A stretch of 64,000 nucleotides of DNA, from positions 1-64,000 of the forward strand of contig JOAA01000020.1 of the NCBI GenBank assembly GCA_000720375.1, written 5' to 3'. The notes under the pieces are model-generated. The model made no database searches, was not told the DNA's origin, and was given only the letters and a program-made list of their open reading frames with translations. Shown here piece by piece: positions 34,816-43,786 of this stretch (positions are counted from its first letter, which is position 1; each line of letters starts with the position of its first letter). The translations under genes and the position numbers were made by a program. The DNA is from Rhodococcus rhodnii (GTDB lineage: Bacteria > Actinomycetota > Actinomycetes > Mycobacteriales > Pseudonocardiaceae).

Positions 34816-36134
34816 CGGCCGCTCCGCAGTTCGGCGAGTCGCTTCTGGGCGATCGGCGCGTGCAGCACCGAGAAGTGCGGGTTCGTCGCCAGCGCCTGGG
34901 CCAGGTACTTCTCCGCATCGGCCGGCTGCCCGAGGGCCAAGTGGATCATCCCACGGTGGTAGGCGAACAACGCGTTGTTCCATCCCAGCGCCATGGCTTT
35001 GTCCATGTACGGCAACGCTTCCGCGTCCCGGCCGTTGACGTGCAACGCCCACGCCAGCGCGTCAGCGACCAGCACGTTCTGCCTGCGGCCCCACTCCGCC
35101 TCGGCCCGGCGCAGCGCCTCGGCTTTGTCGCCGTGGTCCGCCAGCATCAACGAGGTCGCCAGGTCGTCGGTCGCGCCCTGGGCCTCCATCAGCTTCTGTT
35201 GCTGTGCAAGGATTTCGAACTGTACGGCGGCCTCGTCGGGTCGGCCGGCCGCGTCCAGCAGCTCGCCGTATTCCAAAATGTACTGCGGCAACGGGGTCCT
35301 GAGCACGAGATTCTTGTACGCGCTCAACGCCCGGTCGAAGTCGCCGCGCGCGGCGGCCACTTTGGCCTGTCCCTGCAGCAAAGTCTGGTCCTGCACGACC
35401 CGAAGTCCCGCGGTGTACTGCTGTTCCGCCTCGTCGAGGTTGCCGGAGTTGAACGCCAGCTCGCCGAGGTAGTACCGGCAGAACGCGATCTCGTCGGGCG
35501 CTCCGGCCGCGGCCAGCGCCCGGTCCAGCGCCATCCGGGCGTCATCGGCCCGCCCGTGTGTCTCGAAGAAATAGGAGGCACGCGTGAAGGAAGCCACGTT
35601 CGGCTTCACGTCCAGCATGTTCTGCGTCGCTTCCATGGCGCCGCCCTCGTCGCCGAGCTGGGTGTACGCGTCCGCGAGCACCCCGAACACCTCGGCCGAG
35701 CGTGGCTGCACCGCCAATGCCTTCAGCCCCCAGTCTTTCGCGGCACCGAAGTCGTGCCGCGCGTTGGCCAGCGCGCCCATGCCGAGCAGCGCCGGACCGT
35801 TGTCCGCGGGCCGCAAGGCCAGCGATTTGTCCAATGCCCCTTGTGCTTTGGCGTAGTACGACGGATCCGCGGTGATCCGGGCCAGCTCCACGTAGGCCGA
35901 CCCGAGCTGCGCCCAGCCGAGCGCGTCCTGAGGCAGCCGGTGCAGCCTGCCCTGCAACTGCGTCACCGACTGCAGGATCCGGCTCTGCTGGGTCGGATTC
36001 GGCGACGCGGCCGCGGTCTGCGGTTCGGAGTAGCCGGTGAACACCGACAACACCGTGGCCAGTCCGACGACCAGTGCCGCCAACGGCCACCACCGCAGGA
36101 TGGTCGGCTGCTCCGGTTCGAGAAACGACTGCAC
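34812..36134 (-). CDS. TPR-repeat membrane-anchored protein
   Basis: About 440 residues from GTG at 36134, with GGAGG 7 bases upstream; the frame continues to 36203 without a good site. One membrane segment near the N-terminus (WWPLAALVVGLATVLSVF) is followed by many tetratricopeptide repeats (for example ALGWAQLGSAYVELARIT, AEVFGVLADAYTQLGDEG, FAYHRGMIHLALGQPADAEK). TPR domains scaffold protein contacts. It is encoded between the DUF4331 and NicO-like genes, an arrangement that suggests a shared extracytoplasmic complex. Confidence 0.85.
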   Translation of the reverse strand: MQSFLEPEQPTILRWWPLAALVVGLATVLSVFTGYSEPQTAAASPNPTQQSRILQSVTQLQGRLHRLPQDALGWAQLGSAYVELARITADPSYYAKAQGALDKSLALRPADNGPALLGMGALANARHDFGAAKDWGLKALAVQPRSAEVFGVLADAYTQLGDEGGAMEATQNMLDVKPNVASFTRASYFFETHGRADDARMALDRALAAAGAPDEIAFCRYYLGELAFNSGNLDEAEQQYTAGLRVVQDQTLLQGQAKVAAARGDFDRALSAYKNLVLRTPLPQYILEYGELLDAAGRPDEAAVQFEILAQQQKLMEAQGATDDLATSLMLADHGDKAEALRRAEAEWGRRQNVLVADALAWALHVNGRDAEALPYMDKAMALGWNNALFAYHRGMIHLALGQPADAEKYLAQALATNPHFSVLHAPIAQKRLAELRSGR

Positions 36135-36199
36135 GCCAATGCCTCCAGGATCGCCGGAGGCGCGATCGTGATCGCGCCTCCGTGCGTCAATTCGGACAC

Positions 36200-37792
36200 T
36201 CACCAGGGACGAGTACTGCGGTGACGCGCCTTGGTCGGGCGCTTGCGCCAGAGGTAGACCGTGCCGCCGAGCAGCACGAGCGCACCGAGCGCACCACCGA
36301 TCAGCGCACCGGCAGGCAGGTCGCCCAGGATGCTCGACTTGGTCTCCACCTGGGCCTGGACCGCCGAGTTCACCGCGGCGTTGCTGGGCACGGCCACGTA
36401 CGGGAACCGCTGCTCGAACGCCACGTCGTTGGCGTCGACCTTGTCACCGGCGGCGAGCGCCTGCACGAGGTTGCCGGACTGCGCCGCGCCTTCCATGGCC
36501 TGGATGGCGATGTCGATGACGTCGTCGGTCAGCCTGCGGCCGTTCGGGAAGCCCTGGTTGTCGCCGCCGAGCACACCGAGCCGGTTGGGTTCGGCAGTCG
36601 GCGGCACGGCCATGTTGAGCCGCAGCATCTCCGAGGGCACGAACATGTGCGCCATCACGTCGGCGTTGTTCAGCTGCGAGTTCAGGTCGGCCTTGATTGG
36701 CCCGCCCGCCTTGGTGGTGACACCGGTCAGGAAGATCTCCACCAGGTCCTCACGCGGCCCGGCCGGTGCCTGGATCTTGTAGATCTGCTCGATCAGCTTG
36801 GGCAGTTCGGGATCGGTCACCCGATCGAGCAGCGCCTTGACCTTGCCGTCCTGATCGGGGGTGAGACCGTTGAACGCGTCCTTCAGTCCCGCGGGTGCGA
36901 CCACCTCGTTCACCAGCGGGTTGCCCAGCCGGGACACCTGCACGAAGTCGCCTTCGGCCTTGGCCTTGCCCGGTGAGAGCTTCAGGGACTGGCGTTCGGT
37001 GTCCGCCCATAGGCCGATCACCGGGTTGCGCTTGGCGTCGCCCTTGAGCGCCAGCAGGTGCGTGGGGATCTGCAGCGCGATCGTGTTGACGTTGAAGCCG
37101 CGCAACGTGTCCTGGCCGGTCTTGGACAGGTCACCGCCGTAGAGCAGGTCGAACACCCGCAGGTCGGCGAAGAACGAGTCCTCCGCCGGGCCGGCGAAGC
37201 TCAGTCCACCGCCGGGCACCTGGGCGATCGCCTGGTCACGGATGGTCCGGAAGTCCGGCATGGACGCGGCACCGGTGTTCGACGGGGCCGAACGGGCACT
37301 CTTGATCAGCACCTTGCCGGCGCCGCGCTGGTCGATCAGTTCGAGCTTGTAGTTCTGCCGGAACAGCAGGTTCTCGTCGTTGATCGACGTGACTTCGCCG
37401 TTGTTGTACAGGAACGTGGCGTTCTTGCGCCTGTCGTCGGTGGTGAACGTGTACCGGAAGGTTAGGTCCGGCTTCGCGTCACCATCGTTGTCGATGTTGA
37501 TGTCGTAGTGCGCGTTCTCGGCCCACGGGTAGAAATTGGGGCCGCCGACGGGCTCTTGGAACCCGAAGTAGTTCGCCACGATCGTCACGGTGTCCGGCTT
37601 GTCCGGACTGACGAACGCGTACAGATCCGTGTTGTCCACAGTCGGGTCGGCGGCTATCAGCGGCGCTTCACGGTGGCTGGACGCGGTGGCTGAACCGGGG
37701 ACCAACCCTCCGGCCAACGCCGCGCCCACCGCCAACAGCGCCGCGGTAGCACGTGCCTTGCGTGGAACACGCACGGTATGGGGTTGTTGCAT
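36200..37792 (-). CDS. DUF4331 family secreted protein
   Basis: 530 residues from ATG at 37792, with AAGGA 6 bases upstream. A signal peptide ends near ATASS. The DUF4331 hallmark SSHREAPLIAADPTVDNTDL follows, with VTIVANYFGFQEPVGGPNFY and YDINIDNDGDAKPDLTFRYT. The C-terminal end has a membrane segment (LPAGALIGGALGALVLLGGT) and a basic tail, so it is surface-anchored. DUF4331 proteins are of unknown function and recur beside TPR and NicO-type genes. Confidence 0.9.
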   Translation of the reverse strand: MQQPHTVRVPRKARATAALLAVGAALAGGLVPGSATASSHREAPLIAADPTVDNTDLYAFVSPDKPDTVTIVANYFGFQEPVGGPNFYPWAENAHYDINIDNDGDAKPDLTFRYTFTTDDRRKNATFLYNNGEVTSINDENLLFRQNYKLELIDQRGAGKVLIKSARSAPSNTGAASMPDFRTIRDQAIAQVPGGGLSFAGPAEDSFFADLRVFDLLYGGDLSKTGQDTLRGFNVNTIALQIPTHLLALKGDAKRNPVIGLWADTERQSLKLSPGKAKAEGDFVQVSRLGNPLVNEVVAPAGLKDAFNGLTPDQDGKVKALLDRVTDPELPKLIEQIYKIQAPAGPREDLVEIFLTGVTTKAGGPIKADLNSQLNNADVMAHMFVPSEMLRLNMAVPPTAEPNRLGVLGGDNQGFPNGRRLTDDVIDIAIQAMEGAAQSGNLVQALAAGDKVDANDVAFEQRFPYVAVPSNAAVNSAVQAQVETKSSILGDLPAGALIGGALGALVLLGGTVYLWRKRPTKARHRSTRPW

Positions 37793-37977
37793 AACCAATC
37801 CTTAAGGGTCGGTCATGCGCCTCGTCCTCCCTCGGACACCTCTTATACGGAGCCGCCGAAGATCCGGATCGGTGCCGGTCCGAATTTTTTTCGCGCGTCT
37901 CCGGGTACTCCCATTCCAGGAGGGGTCTGTCGCATGGGGTCGAGGGGCTACCGTGGGGGCACACGCAAGCCGAGGAA

Positions 37978-38831
37978 GTGGTCGCGATGGCACCGCAGCG
38001 CCACGACTTGATCGTGGTCGGCGCTTCGGCAGGCGGTGTCGAGGCGCTGCGTAGCCTGGTCGCGACCTTGCCGCCCGACCTGCGTGCCGCGGTGGCAGTC
38101 GTGCTGCACCTTCCAGTAGGCGGGGTCAGCGCGTTGCCCCATATCCTCCGCCGGTCCGGCAAGCTGCCGACGGTCAGCGCGGGCAACGGAATGCCAGTGC
38201 GGCCAGGCACCATCTATGCCGCGCCGCCGGACCACCACACGCTGGTGATCGAAGACCAGTTCGTGCTGTCCCATGGCCCGACCGAGAACGGGCACCGCCC
38301 GGCGATCAACGCCCTGTTCCGTTCCGCAGCGGTGAGCATGGGGCCACGCGTCATCGGTGTGCAGCTGGCCAAACTGACCACCGAGAACCACATCGGCTCG
38401 GCGCCTGCGCTTTCCTCGCTGCTCGAGCTGGAGAACGACATCGCGAACAACCAGCGGTCGGATGTGGACTACCAGGCGAATGGCCTGGGGGTCTCCAGCG
38501 GTTTCTCGTGTCTGACTGCCAGGGCGTATTGAGTGAACTGGGTGCTGGTTCGGGGCGCTTCCGATGCCGGGTCGGGCACGGGTGGTCCGCCGAAGCGCTG
38601 CTTCAAGCACAGGGCGACACCGTCGAACGAGCAATGTGGACGGCTATCCGCGCGCTTGAGGAGAAGGCGAACATGGCCGAGCGGATACGTCAGCAGGCAG
38701 AGACCAAGGGCTACGCACGCGTCATCAAGCGCTACACCAGCATGGCCGACGAAGCCAGGGACGCGGCCGACGTGCTCCGCAACCGCCTGACCACGCTCCC
38801 TTCGCACCTGGGGACGCGGGATGAAAACTGA
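37978..38831 (+). pseudogene. Decayed CheB-type methylesterase gene
   Basis: The first frame (37978-38532) opens with a good CheB fold: LIVVGASAGGVEALRSLVA (Ser site) and AVVLHLPVGG (His site). After MGPRVIGV the sequence jumps to QLAKLTTENHIGSAPALSSL, so the segment carrying the catalytic Asp has been deleted. At about 38510 a missing base breaks the frame at GFSC. The remaining C-terminal region SDCQGVLSELGAGSGRFRCR onward continues in another frame to 38831. The two lesions make it non-functional. In intact relatives this is one ~340-residue protein. Confidence 0.88.
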
Positions 38832-40164
38832 CGGCCTGCGCGTCCAAGTGCGTTACACGAGCGGCGTCACGATCGCGCGCCCGGTGGGGACTTTGAACGT
38901 CACCACGTATCCCGCGTTGCGCGACACCCTGCTCAAATACGGGGCCGAGCAACCGCAAGGGATCGTGGTGGAGCTCGATGAGCTCGCGATGCCCTCGGCA
39001 CACGCCCTGTCGGTGTTCTCCATGGTGGCGATGCGGGTCGCCGACTGGCCCGGTGTGCCGCTGATGCTGGCGGCACGGGACGACCGCAAACGGCTGATGC
39101 TCGCGACCAGTCCGATCAGGCGGTTCGTTCCAGTGCACGACTCGGCGGAGACGGCGATCGCCGCCTTGGACAAACCACCCGCCCGGCTGCGGGCAGTCAT
39201 CGAACTGCCCCCGTCCGCGGTCAGTACCCGTCGCGCCCGGTACTTCGTTCGGATGAACTGCGACAGGTGGAATGTGGCTGACCTCGCCACCGATGCGATG
39301 GCGGTGGTGACGGCGTTCGTCGAGAACACTTTGGCGCACACGGACTCCGCCGCCTTCCTGCGGATGGAACTGCGTCGCGGAATGCTCACCATCGCGGTCT
39401 CCGATGACGACCCTCGGCCGCCGGTGCTGCGCGAACGGCTAGGAGGCGGTGTGCCTGCCTCCGGTTTGCTGCTTGTCGCCGCCATTGCCAAGGTGTGGGG
39501 GTTCGTACCCAGATGTCGTACCCGCCATACTCGCCGAACGCGGACCGGACGATCCCGTGCGGATCTGGAGCGCCGGCTGCGCTTCCGGTCAGGAGGCGTA
39601 CAGCCTCGCGATGGTGTTCGCCGACGCACTCGGTCCGGAACGGTTCCGGCAGCGGGTCAAGATATACGCGACCGATGTGGACGACGAGGCGCTGGCACAG
39701 GCCAGGCACGCGTCGTACAACGCGGCGGAACTGGACAACCTGACCGAGGAGCAGATCGAGCAGTACTTCGAACAGCAGGGCACGGTCTGCTCGGCGTGTC
39801 GATCGTGTTCCACGACGTGTCCGCCGCTCGCAAACTGCTCGACGAGCTGGAACGCGCCAACCGGCAGCTGGAGTCGGCGTACGAGCAACTGCAGTCCACC
39901 AACGAGGAACTGGAGACGACCAACGAAGAACTTCAGTCCACTGTAGAAGAGCTGCAGACGATCAACGACACGCTGCGCGAGCGCAGCGCCGAACTGGACG
40001 AGGTGAACGATCCGTCCTTTGCGGAAACGCTTCAGTTGAACGCGGTGAATCGGCGCGGCCGCAAGACCAAGGTACGGATCGTCGTCGGCGCCCTGCGCAG
40101 CCCCACCGGCGGGGCTACCGAGGGTGCGATTCTGGTGATGGAGCCGACCGGCGATCCCGAGTGA
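38821..40164 (+). pseudogene. Mosaic relic: STAS plus anti-sigma ATPase joined by deletion to CheR and PAS remnants
   Basis: This long open frame (447 codons) is not one protein. Codons ~1-105 are a STAS domain (VRYTSGVTIARPVGTLNVTT) and ~125-230 an RsbW-like ATPase (AMAVVTAFVENTLAHTDSA). At ~39508 the sequence switches to a CheR methyltransferase that reads in frame +2 (DVVPAILAERGPDDPVRIWS, GCASGQEAYSLAMVFADALG), so the main frame is nonsense there. At ~39780 CheR ends abruptly and the main frame resumes as GVSIVFHDVSAARKLLDELE and a coiled coil (QSTNEELETTNEELQSTVEE). This jumps from DEVND to a late PAS strand (AVNRRGRKTKVRIVVGALRS). At least three deletions are needed to explain it. Confidence 0.85.
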
Positions 40165-40600
40165 CCCGTTCGCGCCGGTCATCAGCGATGGCCGGGAGCG
40201 GCAGGAACGCCACGATGATCAGTGCGACGGCCGTGATGGCGTGCAGCCACACGTCAGCGGTGTTGATCGCCAACGGATCCATGCCTTCACGCACGAGCAT
40301 CATGATGATGTCGTAGGCGAACAGCGCCACGAACGCGCCCGCCATGGTCCCGGAGATCAGCTTCGTCCGGTCCGCGGTGAACGCCGCGATGAGGGTCAAC
40401 GCGCCGAACAGGAAATGGATGAAGTTCAGTACGGTGCTGACGCCGAAGAGGCCCCACAACAGGTCGGGGTCGTTGCCACCGCGCAAGCCGCCGCCGACGT
40501 TGGTGTCGTCGCTGATCGCGGCGAACCCGGAAATCGCCAGTACGACATAGAAAACGCCGATCACGCCGACGAGTAGCCGTATCATTACACGGGCAGACAT
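40115..40600 (-). CDS. DUF4383 membrane protein
   Basis: 161 residues from ATG at 40600, preceded by AAGGGAGAACAGCC. It has four membrane segments (LVGVIGVFYVVLAISGFAAI, FGVSTVLNFIHFLFGALTLI, GTMAGAFVALFAYDIIMML, WLHAITAVALIIVAFLPLPA) and the typical DUF4383 pattern of a conserved His in NFIHFLFG. The function is unknown. Its 3' end overlaps the convergent relic by 50 bases. Confidence 0.85.
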   Translation of the reverse strand: MSARVMIRLLVGVIGVFYVVLAISGFAAISDDTNVGGGLRGGNDPDLLWGLFGVSTVLNFIHFLFGALTLIAAFTADRTKLISGTMAGAFVALFAYDIIMMLVREGMDPLAINTADVWLHAITAVALIIVAFLPLPAIADDRRERVTRDRRSAPSPESHPR

Positions 40601-41088
40601 GGCTGTTCTCCCTTCCGGCAATGGACTACCCGGTGGCGAGCCACGTCACACCCGCGGCCGGAACACCACAGCCGCGAAGCGAGTTAAGCTAGGTGACTGG
40701 TGCGGATCGAGTCCCCGGGCCTCACCCAAAGCCATCGGGGAATACCGGGTAACGCCGGAGCCCCCATGCGCCACTCGCCGCGAGGCGACCGCCGCACCAG
40801 CCCAGACCTTGTCCCCAATGGGCGGTCGACCCCCAGGGCCGCCCACGTAGTGCCTCTGGCCTGTGTATCCCCCCTCCACCGGCCAGGGGCCCTTCAAGAA
40901 GGGTGGTTCACCCCTAGAGCCGCCCTTTGGCGCCTCTGGCTCGCGTATCCCCCCTCCGCGAGCCAGGGGCGCGCCAATCTCCCAAGTACCAACTGAATGG
41001 TGGCTTTCCCCGAGGCCACCCGCACCCCTGGACCGCGACCCCCAGGCGGCCAGGGGTGCCCGTTTTCCGTTACCGGGCAGCGAAACTG
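40601..41088. repeat. Gene-free block with tandem stem-loops
   Basis: Between DUF4383 and the small peptide ORF an ~80-bp unit is present twice (about 40820-40900 and 40901-40970). Each has a 13-bp imperfect stem around the loop TATCCCCCCTC: 40853-40889 and 40933-40969 (the second with CCTCTGGCTCGCG/CGCGAGCCAGGGG arms). A further GGGCGG/CCGCCC stem precedes each. The frames open here are low-complexity and not credible genes. Confidence 0.75.
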
Positions 41089-41214
41089 TCATTCAAGCCC
41101 GCGCACGATGGTCGGCTCGTACTCGAACTCGCTGTCCTCGGACGCGCGTGGCGACGGCAAGTCGTCGGTCTCGGTGGCGACCAGTTCGTCCTCGCGCGTC
41201 GGAATGTCGGGCAT
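41089..41214 (-). CDS. Small acidic 41-residue peptide, unknown
   Basis: An ATG at 41214 with the site GAGGAGAGAACAGTC opens a 41-codon frame: MPDIPTREDELVATETDDLP, then SPRASEDSEFEYEPTIVRGLE. It is strongly acidic, without Cys or membrane segment. The leader resembles that of the DUF4383 gene (GGGAGAACAGCC). An acidic leader with a short C-terminal end is seen in some peptide precursors, but no modifying enzyme is encoded nearby apart from a nitroreductase. It could also be a small stress protein. Confidence 0.5.
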   Translation of the reverse strand: MPDIPTREDELVATETDDLPSPRASEDSEFEYEPTIVRGLE

Positions 41215-41360
41215 GACTGTTCTCTCCTCTCCCAGGCGATTGCGCATTGCACACCTGGAGGCTCGTGCCGCCCTGGTGGTCTGCTCAACGCCGGCTTGGG
41301 TGGGACGTCCATACCTTCGGCTACCCACTGATACGCCGTTAGCCACTTAGGATCATCGGC

Positions 41361-41978
41361 GTGGAGTTCTCCGAGGTGATCCGGCGCCGCCGGATGGTCA
41401 GGCATTTCACCGATCAGCCGCTGGCTCCCGAGGTCGTCGACCGGATCCTGGCCAGCGCCCTGCGCGCGCCGTCGGCCGGTTTCTCGCAGGGGTACGCGTT
41501 TCTTTCGCTGACGTCCGCGGAAGATCGCGCCCGGTTCTGGGACGTTGCCGCGCCTTGGGTCGTGCAGAGCTGGCCGACCACGCGTGACGTGCCCTTGATT
41601 GTTGTTCCCTTGGCGCACAAACAGGCATATCTGGACCGGTACGCCGAGCCGGACAAGGGCTGGCAGGACAAGGCGGAAGCCCGGTGGCCGGTGCCGTATT
41701 GGTACATCGACACCGGTATGGCCGCGTTGCTGATGCTGCTGTCGGCGATCGACGAAGGCCTCGGCGGGTTCTTCTTCGGCATCCAGCCGGACCAGATGGC
41801 GCAATTCCGTGCGGAGTACGGGATTCCGGACGAGTACACGCCCATCGGCGCGATCCTGGTCGGCTACCGTGCCGAAGAGCAGCCCGTCGAAGGCTCAGCC
41901 AAGACCAGGTCCCGGCGTGGCACCGACGAGGTCATCCACCACGGGCATTGGGGCCGGTTCAAGCCTTCGCAGGACTGA
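41361..41978 (+). CDS. Nitroreductase-family protein
   Basis: 205 residues from GTG at 41361. Nitroreductase features are FSEVIRRRRMVRHFTDQPLA (FMN phosphate-binding Arg cluster), ASALRAPSAGFSQGYAFLSL, and AALLMLLSAIDEGLGGFFFG followed by YTPIGAILVGY. It probably binds FMN and uses NAD(P)H; the substrate is unknown. Its 3' end overlaps the convergent MarR gene by 20 bases. Confidence 0.9.
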   Translation: MEFSEVIRRRRMVRHFTDQPLAPEVVDRILASALRAPSAGFSQGYAFLSLTSAEDRARFWDVAAPWVVQSWPTTRDVPLIVVPLAHKQAYLDRYAEPDKGWQDKAEARWPVPYWYIDTGMAALLMLLSAIDEGLGGFFFGIQPDQMAQFRAEYGIPDEYTPIGAILVGYRAEEQPVEGSAKTRSRRGTDEVIHHGHWGRFKPSQD

Positions 41979-42417
41979 CCGGCAACCGCGCGAGGGCGTC
42001 GACCAACGGCGCGAGTTCCGGCAGCTTCTGGGCTTCCCGCAAGGCGTCGGCCAGGGTTGCGTCGTGCAGCGGGCGGGCCTTCGCCAACAGGTCCTGCCCG
42101 GCAGGCGTCACCTCGGTGTAGATGCCACGCCGGTCGGTCGGGCACAGGTACCGCTGGAGGAACCCGCGGTTCTCCATGCGCGTCACCAACCGGGTCGTGG
42201 CGGACTGGCTGAGGACCACAGCGCGGGACAACTGGTTCATCCGCATGTGCCAGCCGTCCTGACGGGCGAGCACGTCGAGGACGCTGTATTCGCTCACTGA
42301 CAGATCGTGTTCACGCTGCAGGGCGCGCTCGAGAGCGTCTTCAAGGGACGCGTGCAGGGCCGCTAGCGTCCGCCATCCCTGCGCGCGGGCCTCAGCGGCG
42401 TCATCGTCCAGCGACAT
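41959..42417 (-). CDS. MarR-family transcriptional regulator
   Basis: 152 residues from ATG at 42417, preceded by AAGGAGTGGTGGACC. The winged helix is clear: LSVSEYSVLDVLARQDG, MRMNQLSRAVVLSQSATTRL (recognition helix) and the wing CPTDRRGIYTEVTPAGQDLL. It is divergent from an MFS exporter gene, the typical MarR/efflux arrangement, and likely represses it until a ligand binds. Confidence 0.93.
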   Translation of the reverse strand: MSLDDDAAEARAQGWRTLAALHASLEDALERALQREHDLSVSEYSVLDVLARQDGWHMRMNQLSRAVVLSQSATTRLVTRMENRGFLQRYLCPTDRRGIYTEVTPAGQDLLAKARPLHDATLADALREAQKLPELAPLVDALARLPVSPAKA

Positions 42418-42447
42418 GGTCCACCACTCCTTAAGGTACGAGGCGCC

Positions 42448-42612
42448 TGCAACTATCGCGGAAGCCGGTAATTGCAACTCTACCTGGGCTACGGCGCGCG
42501 CTCACCCACTTGCCGACACGGGCCGTGACCTGGTTCACCGGTTGATCACTTGCATCCAGTCCATGCGCGCCGCAGTATTAGGCACGAGCAAATACCCGCG
42601 TGTGCAACTATC
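42448..42612. promoter_or_regulatory. Candidate MarR operator boxes in the MarR/MFS gap
   Basis: TGCAACTATC occurs at 42448-42457, next to the MarR ribosome site, and again at 42603-42612, overlapping the region just before the MFS ribosome site. A partial copy (TTGCAACTC) is at 42472-42480. One box at each divergent gene fits joint repression by the MarR protein. It is inferred from repetition and position. Confidence 0.55.
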
Positions 42613-42625
42613 TGGAGTGAACGTC

Positions 42626-43786
42626 ATGCCTGCTGCGCTTCTGGCGCTGGCAATCGGTGCTTTCGGGATCGGGACGACCGAGTTCGTCATCATGGGGCTG
42701 CTGCCCGAAGTCGCCGCCACCTACTCGGTCAGCATCCCCTCGGCTGGACTGCTGATCTCCGGTTACGCGCTCGGCGTGGTCGTCGGCGCACCTCTGCTCA
42801 CCGCAGTGGGGTCCCGTTGGTCGCGTAAACACCTGCTCATCGGGCTGATGGCACTGTTCATCGCGGGCAACGTGCTCGCCGCGATCGCGCCCACCTACGG
42901 CCTGCTGATGGCCGGGCGCATCGTGGCCGCGCTGTCCCATGGCGCCTTCTTCGGCGTCGGCTCGGTTGTCGCCGCGAGCCTGGTCGCGCCCGCCAAACAA
43001 GCCAGCGCGATCGCGATGATGTTCACCGGCTTGACCGTGGCCAACGTGCTCGGCGTGCCGTTGGGGACCGCTCTTGGCCAAGCGCTGGGGTGGCGCTCCA
43101 CGTTCTGGGCCGTGGCCATCCTCGGTGTGATCGGCCTGGTCGGCATCATCGCGTTGGTCCCTGACCTGCCGAAAGACACCGCGACCAACCTGCGTCACGA
43201 ACTGGCCGTGTTCAAACGTCCGCAGGTGTGGCTTGCGCTGGCCATGACCGCGCTCGGATTCGCCGGTGTGTTCGCGTCGTTCACGTACATCGCGCCGATG
43301 ATGACCGAGGTCGCCGGGTTCTCGTCCGGCATGGTGACCTGGCTGCTCGTGCTGTTCGGCGTTGGCCTGGTCGCGGGCAACCTGTTCGGCGGCAAGGCCG
43401 CGGACAAGGCGCTCATGCCAAGCCTGTACGGAATCCTGGCCGCGCTGGCCGTTGTCCTGGCGGTCTTCACGTTCACCGCACACGCCCAGATCCCCGCGGC
43501 CATCACGATCCTGCTGTTCGGTGCGGCGGGATTCGCCACCGTGGCACCACTTCAGGCCCGTGTGATGGACAAGGCCGAAGGTGCGCCGGCACTGGCCTCA
43601 GCCGCCAACATCGCCGCGTTCAACCTGGGCAACGCGGGTGGCGCGTGGCTCGGTGGTCTGGCCATCGACAAGGGCCTCGGCTACACCGCCCCGAACTGGA
43701 TCGGCGCGCTGCTCGCGATCGCCGGGCTCGCCGTGGCCGTGTACTCCGGTCTGCTCGACCGCAAGAAGGTCCTTCAGAGCCGGTAG
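42626..43786 (+). CDS. MFS exporter, DHA1/AraJ type
   Basis: 386 residues from ATG at 42626, with GGAG 8 bases upstream; the frame continues to 42416 but that part is non-coding. Twelve membrane segments can be traced. Family motifs include GIGTTEFVIMGLLPEVAATY, VGAPLLTAVGSRWSRKHLLI (motif A) and GRIVAALSHGAFFGVGSVVA. It resembles drug or sugar efflux proteins of the AraJ/Cmx group. The 3' end overlaps the convergent lactonase gene by 13 bases. Confidence 0.93.
   Translation: MPAALLALAIGAFGIGTTEFVIMGLLPEVAATYSVSIPSAGLLISGYALGVVVGAPLLTAVGSRWSRKHLLIGLMALFIAGNVLAAIAPTYGLLMAGRIVAALSHGAFFGVGSVVAASLVAPAKQASAIAMMFTGLTVANVLGVPLGTALGQALGWRSTFWAVAILGVIGLVGIIALVPDLPKDTATNLRHELAVFKRPQVWLALAMTALGFAGVFASFTYIAPMMTEVAGFSSGMVTWLLVLFGVGLVAGNLFGGKAADKALMPSLYGILAALAVVLAVFTFTAHAQIPAAITILLFGAAGFATVAPLQARVMDKAEGAPALASAANIAAFNLGNAGGAWLGGLAIDKGLGYTAPNWIGALLAIAGLAVAVYSGLLDRKKVLQSR

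Noticed and set aside
40646..41092. 148-codon minus-strand frame in the gap after DUF4383
   Set aside because: Low-complexity Gly/Arg/Pro translation over a tandem stem-loop block, no ribosome site, no family.
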